DNA from: Microbacterium ginsengiterrae
Lineage (GTDB): Bacteria > Actinomycetota > Actinomycetes > Actinomycetales > Microbacteriaceae
Length of the DNA: 64,000 nt
Assembly: GCF_014205075.1 (NCBI RefSeq)
Contig: NZ_JACHMU010000001.1
Coordinates: 558,001 to 622,000 of the forward strand
Reading direction: 5' to 3'
Made by a program: the position numbers and the translations under genes. Below the pieces are notes generated by a model, which saw only the letters and a program-made list of their open reading frames with translations, made no database searches and was not told the DNA's origin. Of the stretch, positions 56,947 to 64,000 are shown piece by piece (the stretch's first letter is position 1; every line of letters starts with the position of its first letter).

Positions 56947-58446
56947 ATGATCGACGCTCCCACGCTGCGCACCCTGTTGCGCCGATCCGACCTCGCGCTG
57001 TCGCTGGTGACACCGGAGGACCCCGACCTTCTCGATCGCCCGCTGCGCTGGGTGCACAGCTCCGACCTCGCCGATCCCACACCGTTCCTCACGGAGGATC
57101 TCGTCCTGCTCACGACGGGCACGCAGTTCCGCGATGAGGATCCGGTCGCCGCGCGCGCGTACGTCCGACGGCTCTCCGAACGGGGCGTCGCCGGCCTGGG
57201 TTTCGGCACCGAGGTGTACCGCGCCGGCATCCCGGCGGAGCTCGTCGCGGCCTGCGCCGATGCGAGGATGCCCCTGTTCGAGGTGCCGTACCGCACCCCG
57301 TTCATCGCGATCGCCCGGGCGCACGCGGAGGCGATCGCCGCACAGGCGTACGCGCGGCGCACCTGGGCTCTCGATGCCCAACGAGCGATCGCGATCGCCG
57401 CTCTCCGGCCGCGCGGTCTGGAGTCGATCCTCAGCGAACTGGCCCGCAGGCTCGACGTCTGGGTCGGGCTCTTCGATGCGACCGGCGCCCTCGCACACCA
57501 GCATCCCCAGGCGGCACTCGACGATGAGGCGCGTGGCGAGCTCGCCGCGCACGCCGGTGACCTCGTCGCCCGCGGCGCCCAGGCCACGCAGTCGTTCACC
57601 GTGGGGACGCAGCCGTTCCTGCTCTTCACACTCGGACGAGGCGGGAGCCTGCGCGGGGTGATCGCCCTGGCCACCGGCACTCTCGATGCGGAGTCCCGCG
57701 CGGTGGTCACATCGGTCATCGCGATGGCGGGGCTCGCCCGCGAGCAGAGCGAGCAACTCGGACGCCGTACGGCGCGCCTGAACCGACAGGTGCTCGAATC
57801 ACTCCTGCTCGACGATCCGACCCTCGCCCGTCGCGTGCTCGGTGCCGTGCCGGCGGCCCCGATCGTCGTGGCGGTCGCGGAGGCCGATGCACCGGCCGAA
57901 GCCATCATCGAGTGGTGCGAACGACGCCGCACGAACGACGCGATCGCATTCTTCGCCGCCGAGCACCGCGCGGGTCTCACCCTGTGCGTCTCGGCGAAGC
58001 ACGAGGACCTCGTCGCGGACGCCGCGGTGCGTTTCGCGGTCCGCTGGGGCGTCTCGGAGGCCGACGGGTATTCGACGTTCTCCCGGTTGCACGATCAGGC
58101 CCGGCGTGCGCTCGCCCGAGGGACCTCTCCCGTCTCCCGATACGGCGACGCGGCGAGCGCGAGCATGATCGGCGCGCTGGCCACCGACGAAGCGCGTCTG
58201 GTCGCCGAATCGCGCCTCGCGCCGGTACGTCGTCACGACGAGGCGAACGGCACCGACCTCGAGCGTTCGTTGCGCGTGTGGCTGGAACACGATGCAACAC
58301 TCGACGCGGCCGCTGCGGTCCTCGGCGTCCATCGCCACACGGTGCGCAGCCGTGTGGCCCAGGCATCCGCGCTGCTCGGTCTCGACCTGTCGACGTTCAC
58401 GGCACGCGCCGAACTCTGGGTCGCCCTGTCGACGCTGAGCGATTGA
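56947..58446 (+). CDS. PucR-family transcriptional regulator
   Basis: 499 residues. The N-terminal purine-catabolism (PucR) domain covers about residues 5-125 (TPFLTEDLVLLTTGTQF). A GGDEF-like middle follows, and the C-terminal HTH_30 domain reads TLDAAAAVLGVHRHTVRSRVAQASALLGLD at about 455-485. PucR proteins usually activate nitrogen-compound catabolism. It is divergent from the putrescine/GABA operon over the perfect inverted repeat, so it is the likely regulator, comparable to GabR of corynebacteria. The start ATG at 56947 was chosen because the frame upstream runs antisense to gabT. Confidence 0.9.
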   Translation: MIDAPTLRTLLRRSDLALSLVTPEDPDLLDRPLRWVHSSDLADPTPFLTEDLVLLTTGTQFRDEDPVAARAYVRRLSERGVAGLGFGTEVYRAGIPAELVAACADARMPLFEVPYRTPFIAIARAHAEAIAAQAYARRTWALDAQRAIAIAALRPRGLESILSELARRLDVWVGLFDATGALAHQHPQAALDDEARGELAAHAGDLVARGAQATQSFTVGTQPFLLFTLGRGGSLRGVIALATGTLDAESRAVVTSVIAMAGLAREQSEQLGRRTARLNRQVLESLLLDDPTLARRVLGAVPAAPIVVAVAEADAPAEAIIEWCERRRTNDAIAFFAAEHRAGLTLCVSAKHEDLVADAAVRFAVRWGVSEADGYSTFSRLHDQARRALARGTSPVSRYGDAASASMIGALATDEARLVAESRLAPVRRHDEANGTDLERSLRVWLEHDATLDAAAAVLGVHRHTVRSRVAQASALLGLDLSTFTARAELWVALSTLSD

Positions 58447-58464
58447 GCACAGACCGGGGCTCGG

Positions 58465-59328
58465 TCAGTTCTGCCGTGTCGCCGATTCATCCGTGTCGGC
58501 AGCAGCGCTCGACCGCGCGAACATCACTCGGAGGCACCCAGCCGCCATGAGCGCGACGCCGATCACGACGAACACGACGCCGAAGAGCCATACCGTGTCC
58601 TCCCAGAAGAAGTACCCGTACGACACATCCTCCAGCAGACGCGCGACGCCATCCGGGAACTCCGCGATGCTGCCACCACGGCCGAAGTTCCACAGGGCGA
58701 TCCCCAGCACCGTGGCACCGAGACCGACGAACACGAACGCGGCGGTGTAGTCCCTCTGACCGACCGGAACCTTCTCCAGATGCGAGCCGGACGCGACGAC
58801 GGCGGGCGCACGCAACGAGATGACGGGAAAGACGATGACGAGCGACACACCGAGGGCGATGCACCCGCCGAGCATGTAGCCCGCGAACGGCACGAGCCCC
58901 AGCTGCGACCCGATCCCCTCATCCCACCAGTAGTGGAAGTCGTTGTTGGCCGCCTGCGACCGCGCGATCTCGTCACGGACGCCGGGGAAGGCGACGGCGA
59001 CGGCCTGCACGATGCCGATGGGCACCGCGACGAAGAGGGGGGCGATGAGACAGGCCGAGACGAACCGCAGCAGCAGCGGGATCAGCGAGTCCAGCCGTCG
59101 CCAGGTCATCTGCAGGATGCACCAGCCGGCGAACACGCCGGGCACGATGATGGGGAGAGTCCCCCAGAACCGGTCACCGTCGGCATCGGACAACGAGTCG
59201 AAGACACCCCACACACCGAGGGCGACGCACACGAGCGCGATGACGAGGTTCCCCCCGCGCGGCAGCGAGCGGATCTCCTCCCGCCACAGCCGGATGTCCT
59301 CTTTCGCGGCAGCACTCTCGTCGATCAT
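58465..59328 (-). CDS. Membrane protein of unknown function
   Basis: 287 residues. A short acidic N-terminus (MIDESAAAKEDIRLWREEIR) is followed by about six membrane segments spread over residues 27-275, with a conserved-looking NNDFHYWWDEGIGSQLGL loop near the middle. I recognise no family motif. It lies between the PucR-type gene (convergent) and the RamB-type gene (same strand, 59 bp upstream). An ATG at 59328 follows GAGGA, which supports the start. Confidence 0.75.
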   Translation of the reverse strand: MIDESAAAKEDIRLWREEIRSLPRGGNLVIALVCVALGVWGVFDSLSDADGDRFWGTLPIIVPGVFAGWCILQMTWRRLDSLIPLLLRFVSACLIAPLFVAVPIGIVQAVAVAFPGVRDEIARSQAANNDFHYWWDEGIGSQLGLVPFAGYMLGGCIALGVSLVIVFPVISLRAPAVVASGSHLEKVPVGQRDYTAAFVFVGLGATVLGIALWNFGRGGSIAEFPDGVARLLEDVSYGYFFWEDTVWLFGVVFVVIGVALMAAGCLRVMFARSSAAADTDESATRQN

Positions 59329-59387
59329 CCTCGACCCTCCCCCTCGCGACCCGGCCAAGGATAGCGTGGCGGGTTCGCCGGCCGCGG

Positions 59388-60839
59388 TCAGCGCGGCGCG
59401 TGGGCGTCGAGGAACTCGTACACGTCGGTGGTGTCCACTCCGGGGAACGACCCCGTCGGCAACGTGGCCAGCAGCGTCCGTGGAGTCTTCACGTTCGGCC
59501 AGGAGTTCTCCCGCCAGCGCTCCTCGAGCTCGGCGGGCGCCCGACGGCAGCACACCTCGACGGAGTGCTTGGACACACCGCGGTGCGGGGTGTCCCGACC
59601 GACGAACCACTTCGTGTCGTCGAACCGCACCCCGACGCTCACCGAGTGCAGCCCTTCGCTGGATGCCTCGACCCTGGCGGTGCACCAGTACGTGCCGTTG
59701 CCGGTGTCGGTGTACTGGAAGTACGGGTTGAACCGGTCGTCCTCCTCGAACACCACCCGACTCGTCCAGCGCCGGCAGCACATCTGGCCCTCGATCGCGC
59801 CGAGCCGGTCGGTGGGGAAGTTCACGTCATCGTTCTCGTAGGCCTTCGTGATGGTGCCCGACTCATGGACCTTGAGGAAGTGCACGGGGATGTCGAGGTG
59901 GCGGGTGGCGAGATTGGTGAACCGGTGCGCGGCTGTCTCGTACGACACGGAGTACGTGTCGCGCAGATCCTCGATCGACACCGCCCTGCGGGACTTCGCG
60001 TCCCTCAGGGCGGGCACCACGTGCGCCTCGGGGATCAGCAGAGCGCCGGTGAGGTAGTTCGTCTCGACGCGCTGCCGGAGGAACTCCGCGTAGCTGCGGG
60101 GCTCGGAGTGTCCGAGGATGCGGCTGGAGAGCGCCTGCAGCACGGCCGTGCGCGCATCCCCCTTGGCGGGGATGCTGCTGGAGAGGTACAGGCGCCCGTT
60201 GGCGAGATCGGCGACGCTGCGCGTGGTCTGCGGCAGGTCGGGGGCGTAGTGCAGCGTGAACCCGAGATATGCCGCGATCTCGGATGCCGTGCGCTGAGTG
60301 AGCGGTCCACCGGGGTGCCTCACGGCGGCCAGGATCTCTGCGGCGCGTGCCTCGAGGTCGGGGAAGTGATTGTCCTGGCTGCGCATGAGGTGCCGCAGCT
60401 CCACGTTGGCCCTGCGCGCCTCCTCGGGCGTGGCCGCGCGCTCGTCCTCCAGCCGTTCGATCTCGCCGTGGAGGGCGAGAAGGGCCCGCAGCGCCTCGGT
60501 GGGAACGGTCTTCGCGATTCGGAACGGATCGATGCCGAGCGCCTGGAAGGTCTGGCCCTTCATCGCGCGCTCCAGCGCGATCTCCAGCGCGCTGCGTTCA
60601 TCGAGGGGCTCCCCCTCGAGCAGCGCGTCGATGCTGACCCCGAGTGCCCTGGCGATCGCCTGCAGCTGCGACAGCTTCGGCTCGCGCTTGCCCGTCTCGA
60701 TCATCGAGAGCTGACTCGGCGCGCGATCGACGGCGGCGGCGAGCGCGTCGAGGGTCAGCCCGCGCGCTGTGCGCAGCTGCCGGATGCGCCGCCCGATCGT
60801 GAGGGCGTCGGTGTCTTCTGTCTGATCGACGGTGGCCAT
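59388..60839 (-). CDS. ramB: RamB/ScfR-type regulator of acetate and glyoxylate metabolism
   Basis: 483 residues. The XRE helix-turn-helix covers about 14-70 (IGRRIRQLRTARGLTLDALAAAVDRAPSQLSMIETGK), an IrrE-like middle lies at about 180-300, and a C-terminal ScfR domain holds QMCCRRW and EVCCRRAP cysteines. The family (RamB in corynebacteria and mycobacteria) senses short-chain acyl groups and controls aceA/aceB and pta-ackA. It is divergent from aceA. A CAGAAT box lies six bases before its ATG. Confidence 0.92.
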   Translation of the reverse strand: MATVDQTEDTDALTIGRRIRQLRTARGLTLDALAAAVDRAPSQLSMIETGKREPKLSQLQAIARALGVSIDALLEGEPLDERSALEIALERAMKGQTFQALGIDPFRIAKTVPTEALRALLALHGEIERLEDERAATPEEARRANVELRHLMRSQDNHFPDLEARAAEILAAVRHPGGPLTQRTASEIAAYLGFTLHYAPDLPQTTRSVADLANGRLYLSSSIPAKGDARTAVLQALSSRILGHSEPRSYAEFLRQRVETNYLTGALLIPEAHVVPALRDAKSRRAVSIEDLRDTYSVSYETAAHRFTNLATRHLDIPVHFLKVHESGTITKAYENDDVNFPTDRLGAIEGQMCCRRWTSRVVFEEDDRFNPYFQYTDTGNGTYWCTARVEASSEGLHSVSVGVRFDDTKWFVGRDTPHRGVSKHSVEVCCRRAPAELEERWRENSWPNVKTPRTLLATLPTGSFPGVDTTDVYEFLDAHAPR

Positions 60840-60862
60840 GGGCCGATTCTGTCACGAAAGCA

Positions 60863-60873
60863 GAAGTTTTGCC
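60863..60873. promoter_or_regulatory. Possible RamB-binding site
   Basis: GAAGTTTTGCC in the ramB-aceA gap resembles the AAAGTTTGCAAA-type sites known for corynebacterial RamB. A related TTGAACTTCAC lies at 60905-60915. The match is partial. Confidence 0.45.
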
Positions 60874-60963
60874 GTTCTTCACCCCTGAAATGGTCAGATC
60901 CTCGGTTGAACTTCACGCAGAGTGGTGTCACGCCCACTCAGCCAGACTCACCGAGGAGACACC

Positions 60964-62280
60964 ATGACGATTCACGCCACGCCCGGTCAGCCGCCCCTCC
61001 GCGCCGGGGACCAGACGCAGACCGCCGCCGAACTGCAGGAGATCTGGGACACCGACCCCCGCTGGGACGGCATCGAGCGCACCTACACCGCAGAGGACGT
61101 CATCCGGATCCGCGGTTCCGTCCGCGAGGAGTCCACGCTCGCCCTCCGCGGCGCCGAGAACCTGTGGAACCTCCTGCACACCGAGGAGTACGTCCGCGCG
61201 CTCGGCGCCTACACCGGCGGACAGGCCGTGCAGCAGGTGCGCGCCGGCCTCAAGGCCATCTACCTCTCCGGCTGGCAGGTCGCCGCCGACGGCAACCTCG
61301 CGGGGCAGACCTACCCCGACCAGTCGCTGTACCCGGCCAACTCCGTACCCGCCGTCGTCCGGCGGATCAACAACGCCCTCATCCGGCAGGATCAGCTCGA
61401 GCACGCGGAGGGCGAGACGACGCAGGACTGGCTCGCACCGATCGTCGCCGACGCCGAGGCGGGATTCGGCGGGCCACTGAACGCCTATGAGCTCGCCTCT
61501 TCGCTGATCCAGTCCGGTGCCGCCGGAATCCACTGGGAGGACCAGCTCGCCAGCGAGAAGAAGTGCGGACATCTCGGCGGCAAGGTGCTCGTCCCCACCC
61601 AGCAGCACATCCGCACCTTGAACGCCGCGCGGCTGGCCGCCGACGTCGCAGGCGTCCCGACGGTGATCATCGCCAGGACGGACGCCCTCGCCGCCGACCT
61701 GCTCACCAGCGACGTCGACGAGCGCGACCAGGCGTTCACGACCGGCGAGCGCACCACCGAGGGTTTCTATCGCATCCGCCCCGGCATCGAGTCGGTCATC
61801 AGCCGAGGACTCGCATTCGCGCCGTACGCCGATCTGCTGTGGGTGGAGACAGGCGAACCGGACATCGAGCTCGCGCGGGAGTTCGCCACGGCGATCCACG
61901 CGCAGTTCCCCGGCAAGCTGCTCGCCTACAACTGCTCGCCCAGCTTCAACTGGAAGCGGCACCTCTCGGACGCCGAGATCGCCACGTTCCAGCAGGAGCT
62001 CGCCGACCTCGGTTACAAGTTCCAGTTCATCACCCTCGCCGGGTTCCACGCCCTCAACCACTCCATGTTCGACCTCGCCCGCGGTTACGCCGAGCGCGCC
62101 ATGAGCGCCTACGTCGAGCTGCAGGAAGCCGAGTTCGCCGCCGAGGCCGACGGCTACACCGCCACCAAGCACCAGCGCGAGGCGGGTACCGGCTACTTCG
62201 ACGTCATCTCCACCGCGCTCAACCCCGACAGCGCCACGCTCGCACTCGCCGGCTCCACAGAGGCCGCCCAGTTCCACTAG
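60964..62280 (+). CDS. aceA: Isocitrate lyase
   Basis: 438 residues. It splits isocitrate into glyoxylate and succinate. The catalytic motif is KKCGH with C201, and [23 protein letters not shown] and YNCSPSFNW are family blocks. The start ATG at 60964 follows GAGGAG. It is the first gene of the glyoxylate-shunt operon, divergent from ramB. Confidence 0.98.
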   Translation: MTIHATPGQPPLRAGDQTQTAAELQEIWDTDPRWDGIERTYTAEDVIRIRGSVREESTLALRGAENLWNLLHTEEYVRALGAYTGGQAVQQVRAGLKAIYLSGWQVAADGNLAGQTYPDQSLYPANSVPAVVRRINNALIRQDQLEHAEGETTQDWLAPIVADAEAGFGGPLNAYELASSLIQSGAAGIHWEDQLASEKKCGHLGGKVLVPTQQHIRTLNAARLAADVAGVPTVIIARTDALAADLLTSDVDERDQAFTTGERTTEGFYRIRPGIESVISRGLAFAPYADLLWVETGEPDIELAREFATAIHAQFPGKLLAYNCSPSFNWKRHLSDAEIATFQQELADLGYKFQFITLAGFHALNHSMFDLARGYAERAMSAYVELQEAEFAAEADGYTATKHQREAGTGYFDVISTALNPDSATLALAGSTEAAQFH

Positions 62281-62305
62281 GCCACCATCACAAAGGATTC
62301 CGATC

Positions 62306-63961
62306 ATGACCACCCCCATCGCTCCGCCGACCACCGCCCCGACGCAGACGATCCAGCAGGGACCGTCCCTCGCCGTCACCGGGCCGATGCGCCCCCGATT
62401 CGACGAGATCCTCACCCCGGACGCGCTCGCGTTCCTCACCGAGCTGCACCACCGCTTCGCCAACCGCCGGCACGACCGGCTCGCCGACCGGATGCGGCGA
62501 CGCTTCGAGATCGGCAGCGGGCGTGATCCGCAGTTCCGAGACGACACGAGGCACATCCGCGAGGACGTCGACTGGCGGGTCGCCGGAGCCGGCCCCGGCC
62601 TCGAGGATCGGCGGGTGGAGATCACCGGTCCGACCGACCGGAAGATGACGATCAACGCACTGAACTCGGGCGCGAGGGTCTGGCTCGCCGACCAGGAGGA
62701 CGCGACGAGCCCCACCTGGGGCAACGTCATCGGCGGACAGCTCTCGCTGCGCGACGCGATCCGCGGCGAGCTGCGCTTCACCTCCCCGGAGGGCAAGACC
62801 TACGAGGTGACCGCGGAGCGCACTCCGACCATCGTCATGCGACCCCGCGGCTGGCACCTGGTGGAGAAGCACGTGACGTTCGTCGACCGGACCGGGCGAA
62901 GCATGGCGGCCTCCGGCTCCCTCGTCGACTTCGGCCTGTACTTCTTCCACAACGCTCAGGAGCTGATCGACGGCGGCCGCGGTCCCTACTTCTACATCGC
63001 CAAGCTGGAGTCCAGCGAGGAGGCGAAGTTGTGGGACGACGTCTTCACGTTCGCGGAGGAGTACCTCGGCATCCCGCACGGCACCATCCGGGCGACGGTG
63101 CTCATCGAGACGCTGCCCGCCGCCTTCGAGATGGATGAGATCCTCTACGAGCTGCGCGACCACTGTGCCGGCCTCAACGCCGGCCGCTGGGACTACATCT
63201 TCTCGATCATCAAGAACTACCGCGGCCGCGGTGCACGGTTCGTCCTCCCCGACCGCAGCGAGATAACCATGACCGTGCCGTTCATGCGGGCGTACACCGA
63301 GCTTCTCGTGCAGACGTGCCACAAGCGCGACGCCTTCGCGATCGGCGGCATGAGCGCCTTCATCCCGAACCGTCGGGACCCCGAGGTGACGGCCGCGGCC
63401 ATCGAGAAGGTCTCGGCGGACAAGAAGCGTGAGGCGAACGACGGCTTCGACGGCACGTGGGTCGCGCACCCCGACCTCATCCCCGCGGCGCGCGCCGAGT
63501 TCGAGGCCGTGCTCGGCGACCGTCCGAACCAGGTCGACCGGCAGCGCGACGACGTGGACGTCCGCGCCGAGGACCTGCTCGATCTGCGCATCGGTCGACC
63601 GATCACCGCGCAGGGCGTGCGGGACAACGTCTCGGTGGCGATCCGGTACATCGAGGCATGGCTTCGGGGGCTCGGCGCCGTCGCGATCGACAACCTCATG
63701 GAGGATGCCGCGACAGCCGAGATCAGCCGATCGCAGGTGTGGCAGTGGATCCACCAGGACCGCACGACCGAGGACGGCACGCGCATCACCCCCGAGTACA
63801 TCGAAGGGTTGATCTCGGACGTGCTGGCCGGGGCGACGCGCAGTGCGGACGACCGCTTCGACGACGCGGCCGACGTCTTCCGCGAGGTCGCTCTCGGTAC
63901 GGAGTTCCCCGCATTCCTCACCCTGTCGGCGTACTCGAGGTTCCTCGTCGAGGAGGCGTGA
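62306..63961 (+). CDS. aceB: Malate synthase A
   Basis: 551 residues. It joins glyoxylate and acetyl-CoA to malate. The blocks DQEDATSPTWGNVIGGQ, PRGWHLVEKHV, VLIETLPAAFEMDEILYEL and SIIKNYR are typical of the A form. It starts 25 bp after aceA, behind AAAGGA. With aceA it lets the cell grow on acetate or other C2 sources. Confidence 0.97.
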   Translation: MTTPIAPPTTAPTQTIQQGPSLAVTGPMRPRFDEILTPDALAFLTELHHRFANRRHDRLADRMRRRFEIGSGRDPQFRDDTRHIREDVDWRVAGAGPGLEDRRVEITGPTDRKMTINALNSGARVWLADQEDATSPTWGNVIGGQLSLRDAIRGELRFTSPEGKTYEVTAERTPTIVMRPRGWHLVEKHVTFVDRTGRSMAASGSLVDFGLYFFHNAQELIDGGRGPYFYIAKLESSEEAKLWDDVFTFAEEYLGIPHGTIRATVLIETLPAAFEMDEILYELRDHCAGLNAGRWDYIFSIIKNYRGRGARFVLPDRSEITMTVPFMRAYTELLVQTCHKRDAFAIGGMSAFIPNRRDPEVTAAAIEKVSADKKREANDGFDGTWVAHPDLIPAARAEFEAVLGDRPNQVDRQRDDVDVRAEDLLDLRIGRPITAQGVRDNVSVAIRYIEAWLRGLGAVAIDNLMEDAATAEISRSQVWQWIHQDRTTEDGTRITPEYIEGLISDVLAGATRSADDRFDDAADVFREVALGTEFPAFLTLSAYSRFLVEEA

Positions 63962-63970
63962 CACCGAGGA

Positions 63971-64000
63971 AGGGGGCGGATGCTGCGGCATCCGCCCCCT
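63971..64000 (+). terminator. Terminator after aceB
   Basis: AGGGGGCGGATGC pairs perfectly over 13 bp with GCATCCGCCCCCT around TGCG. It begins ten bases after the aceB stop and ends at the last base of the window; any T-run would lie outside. Confidence 0.85.

Overview
The window is chromosomal DNA of a high-GC actinobacterium, most likely a Microbacterium (Microbacteriaceae). The grounds are the GC-rich coding sequence, the actinobacterial form of the 16S/23S rRNAs, a NusG with a long acidic N-terminal extension, the tRNA-Trp-secE-nusG / rplK-rplA / rplJ-rplL order, a lysG-lysE pair, a RamB-like regulator beside aceA, and many promoters of the form TANNNT placed 6-7 nt before a start codon. 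I see no insertion sequence, prophage, integrase or CRISPR array. This is ordinary chromosome with a few accessory catabolic islands.

Layout. 1-8.3 kb (minus): start of dnaX, a GH65 disaccharide phosphorylase with its HAD sugar-phosphate mutase, ackA-pta, a membrane-anchored lysozyme-like protein, a rhomboid protease, and in the following gap the SRP RNA (ffs). 8.4-12.8 kb (plus): MoxR ATPase, DUF58 protein and transglutaminase TgpA as one operon. 12.8-19.2 kb (mostly minus): trhO overlapping an LssY-C membrane protein, tRNA-Ser(GGA), then GNAT, PAP2, cystathionine gamma-synthase and cystathionine beta-synthase (reverse transsulfuration/methionine genes). 19.2-24.0 kb: a carbohydrate ABC importer (two permeases plus binding lipoprotein, no ATPase) divergent from its LacI-type regulator, with two operator-like palindromes between them. 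24.1-25.3 kb: rplJ-rplL with a terminator-like leader. 25.3-29.2 kb: GH15 hydrolase divergent from a divergent G6PD, then an orphan YqaJ nuclease. 29.3-33.1 kb: lysG/lysE divergent pair and a polar amino acid (probably cystine) ABC system.

33.2-39.2 kb: one complete rRNA operon on the minus strand (16S-23S-5S, no spacer tRNA) with leader, promoter and terminator. 39.2-42.0 kb: rplA, rplK, nusG, secE and tRNA-Trp. 42.2-43.9 kb: a pyruvate oxidase/quinone-dependent dehydrogenase. 44.0-48.6 kb: a sugar-acid operon (GntP permease, L-threonate-type dehydrogenase, four-carbon acid kinase) under a FadR-type GntR regulator with a clear operator at the promoter. 48.7-58.4 kb: a six-gene putrescine/GABA operon (GabT, putrescine oxidase, universal stress protein, amino acid permease, two succinate-semialdehyde-type dehydrogenases), divergent from a PucR-type regulator across a perfect inverted repeat. 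58.5-64 kb: an unknown membrane protein, a RamB/ScfR-type regulator and the divergent glyoxylate-shunt operon aceA-aceB ending in a perfect terminator hairpin at the window edge.

How it fits together: the window is rich in C2/C4 metabolism. Pta-AckA and pyruvate oxidase make or use acetate, AceA-AceB recover C4 acids from acetyl-CoA, and the putrescine/GABA operon delivers succinate. Most catabolic operons carry a readable local regulator and operator. I found no convincing wholly new system. The most useful unannotated signals are the SRP RNA, the leaderless-promoter pattern, the operators, and the rplJ leader attenuator.
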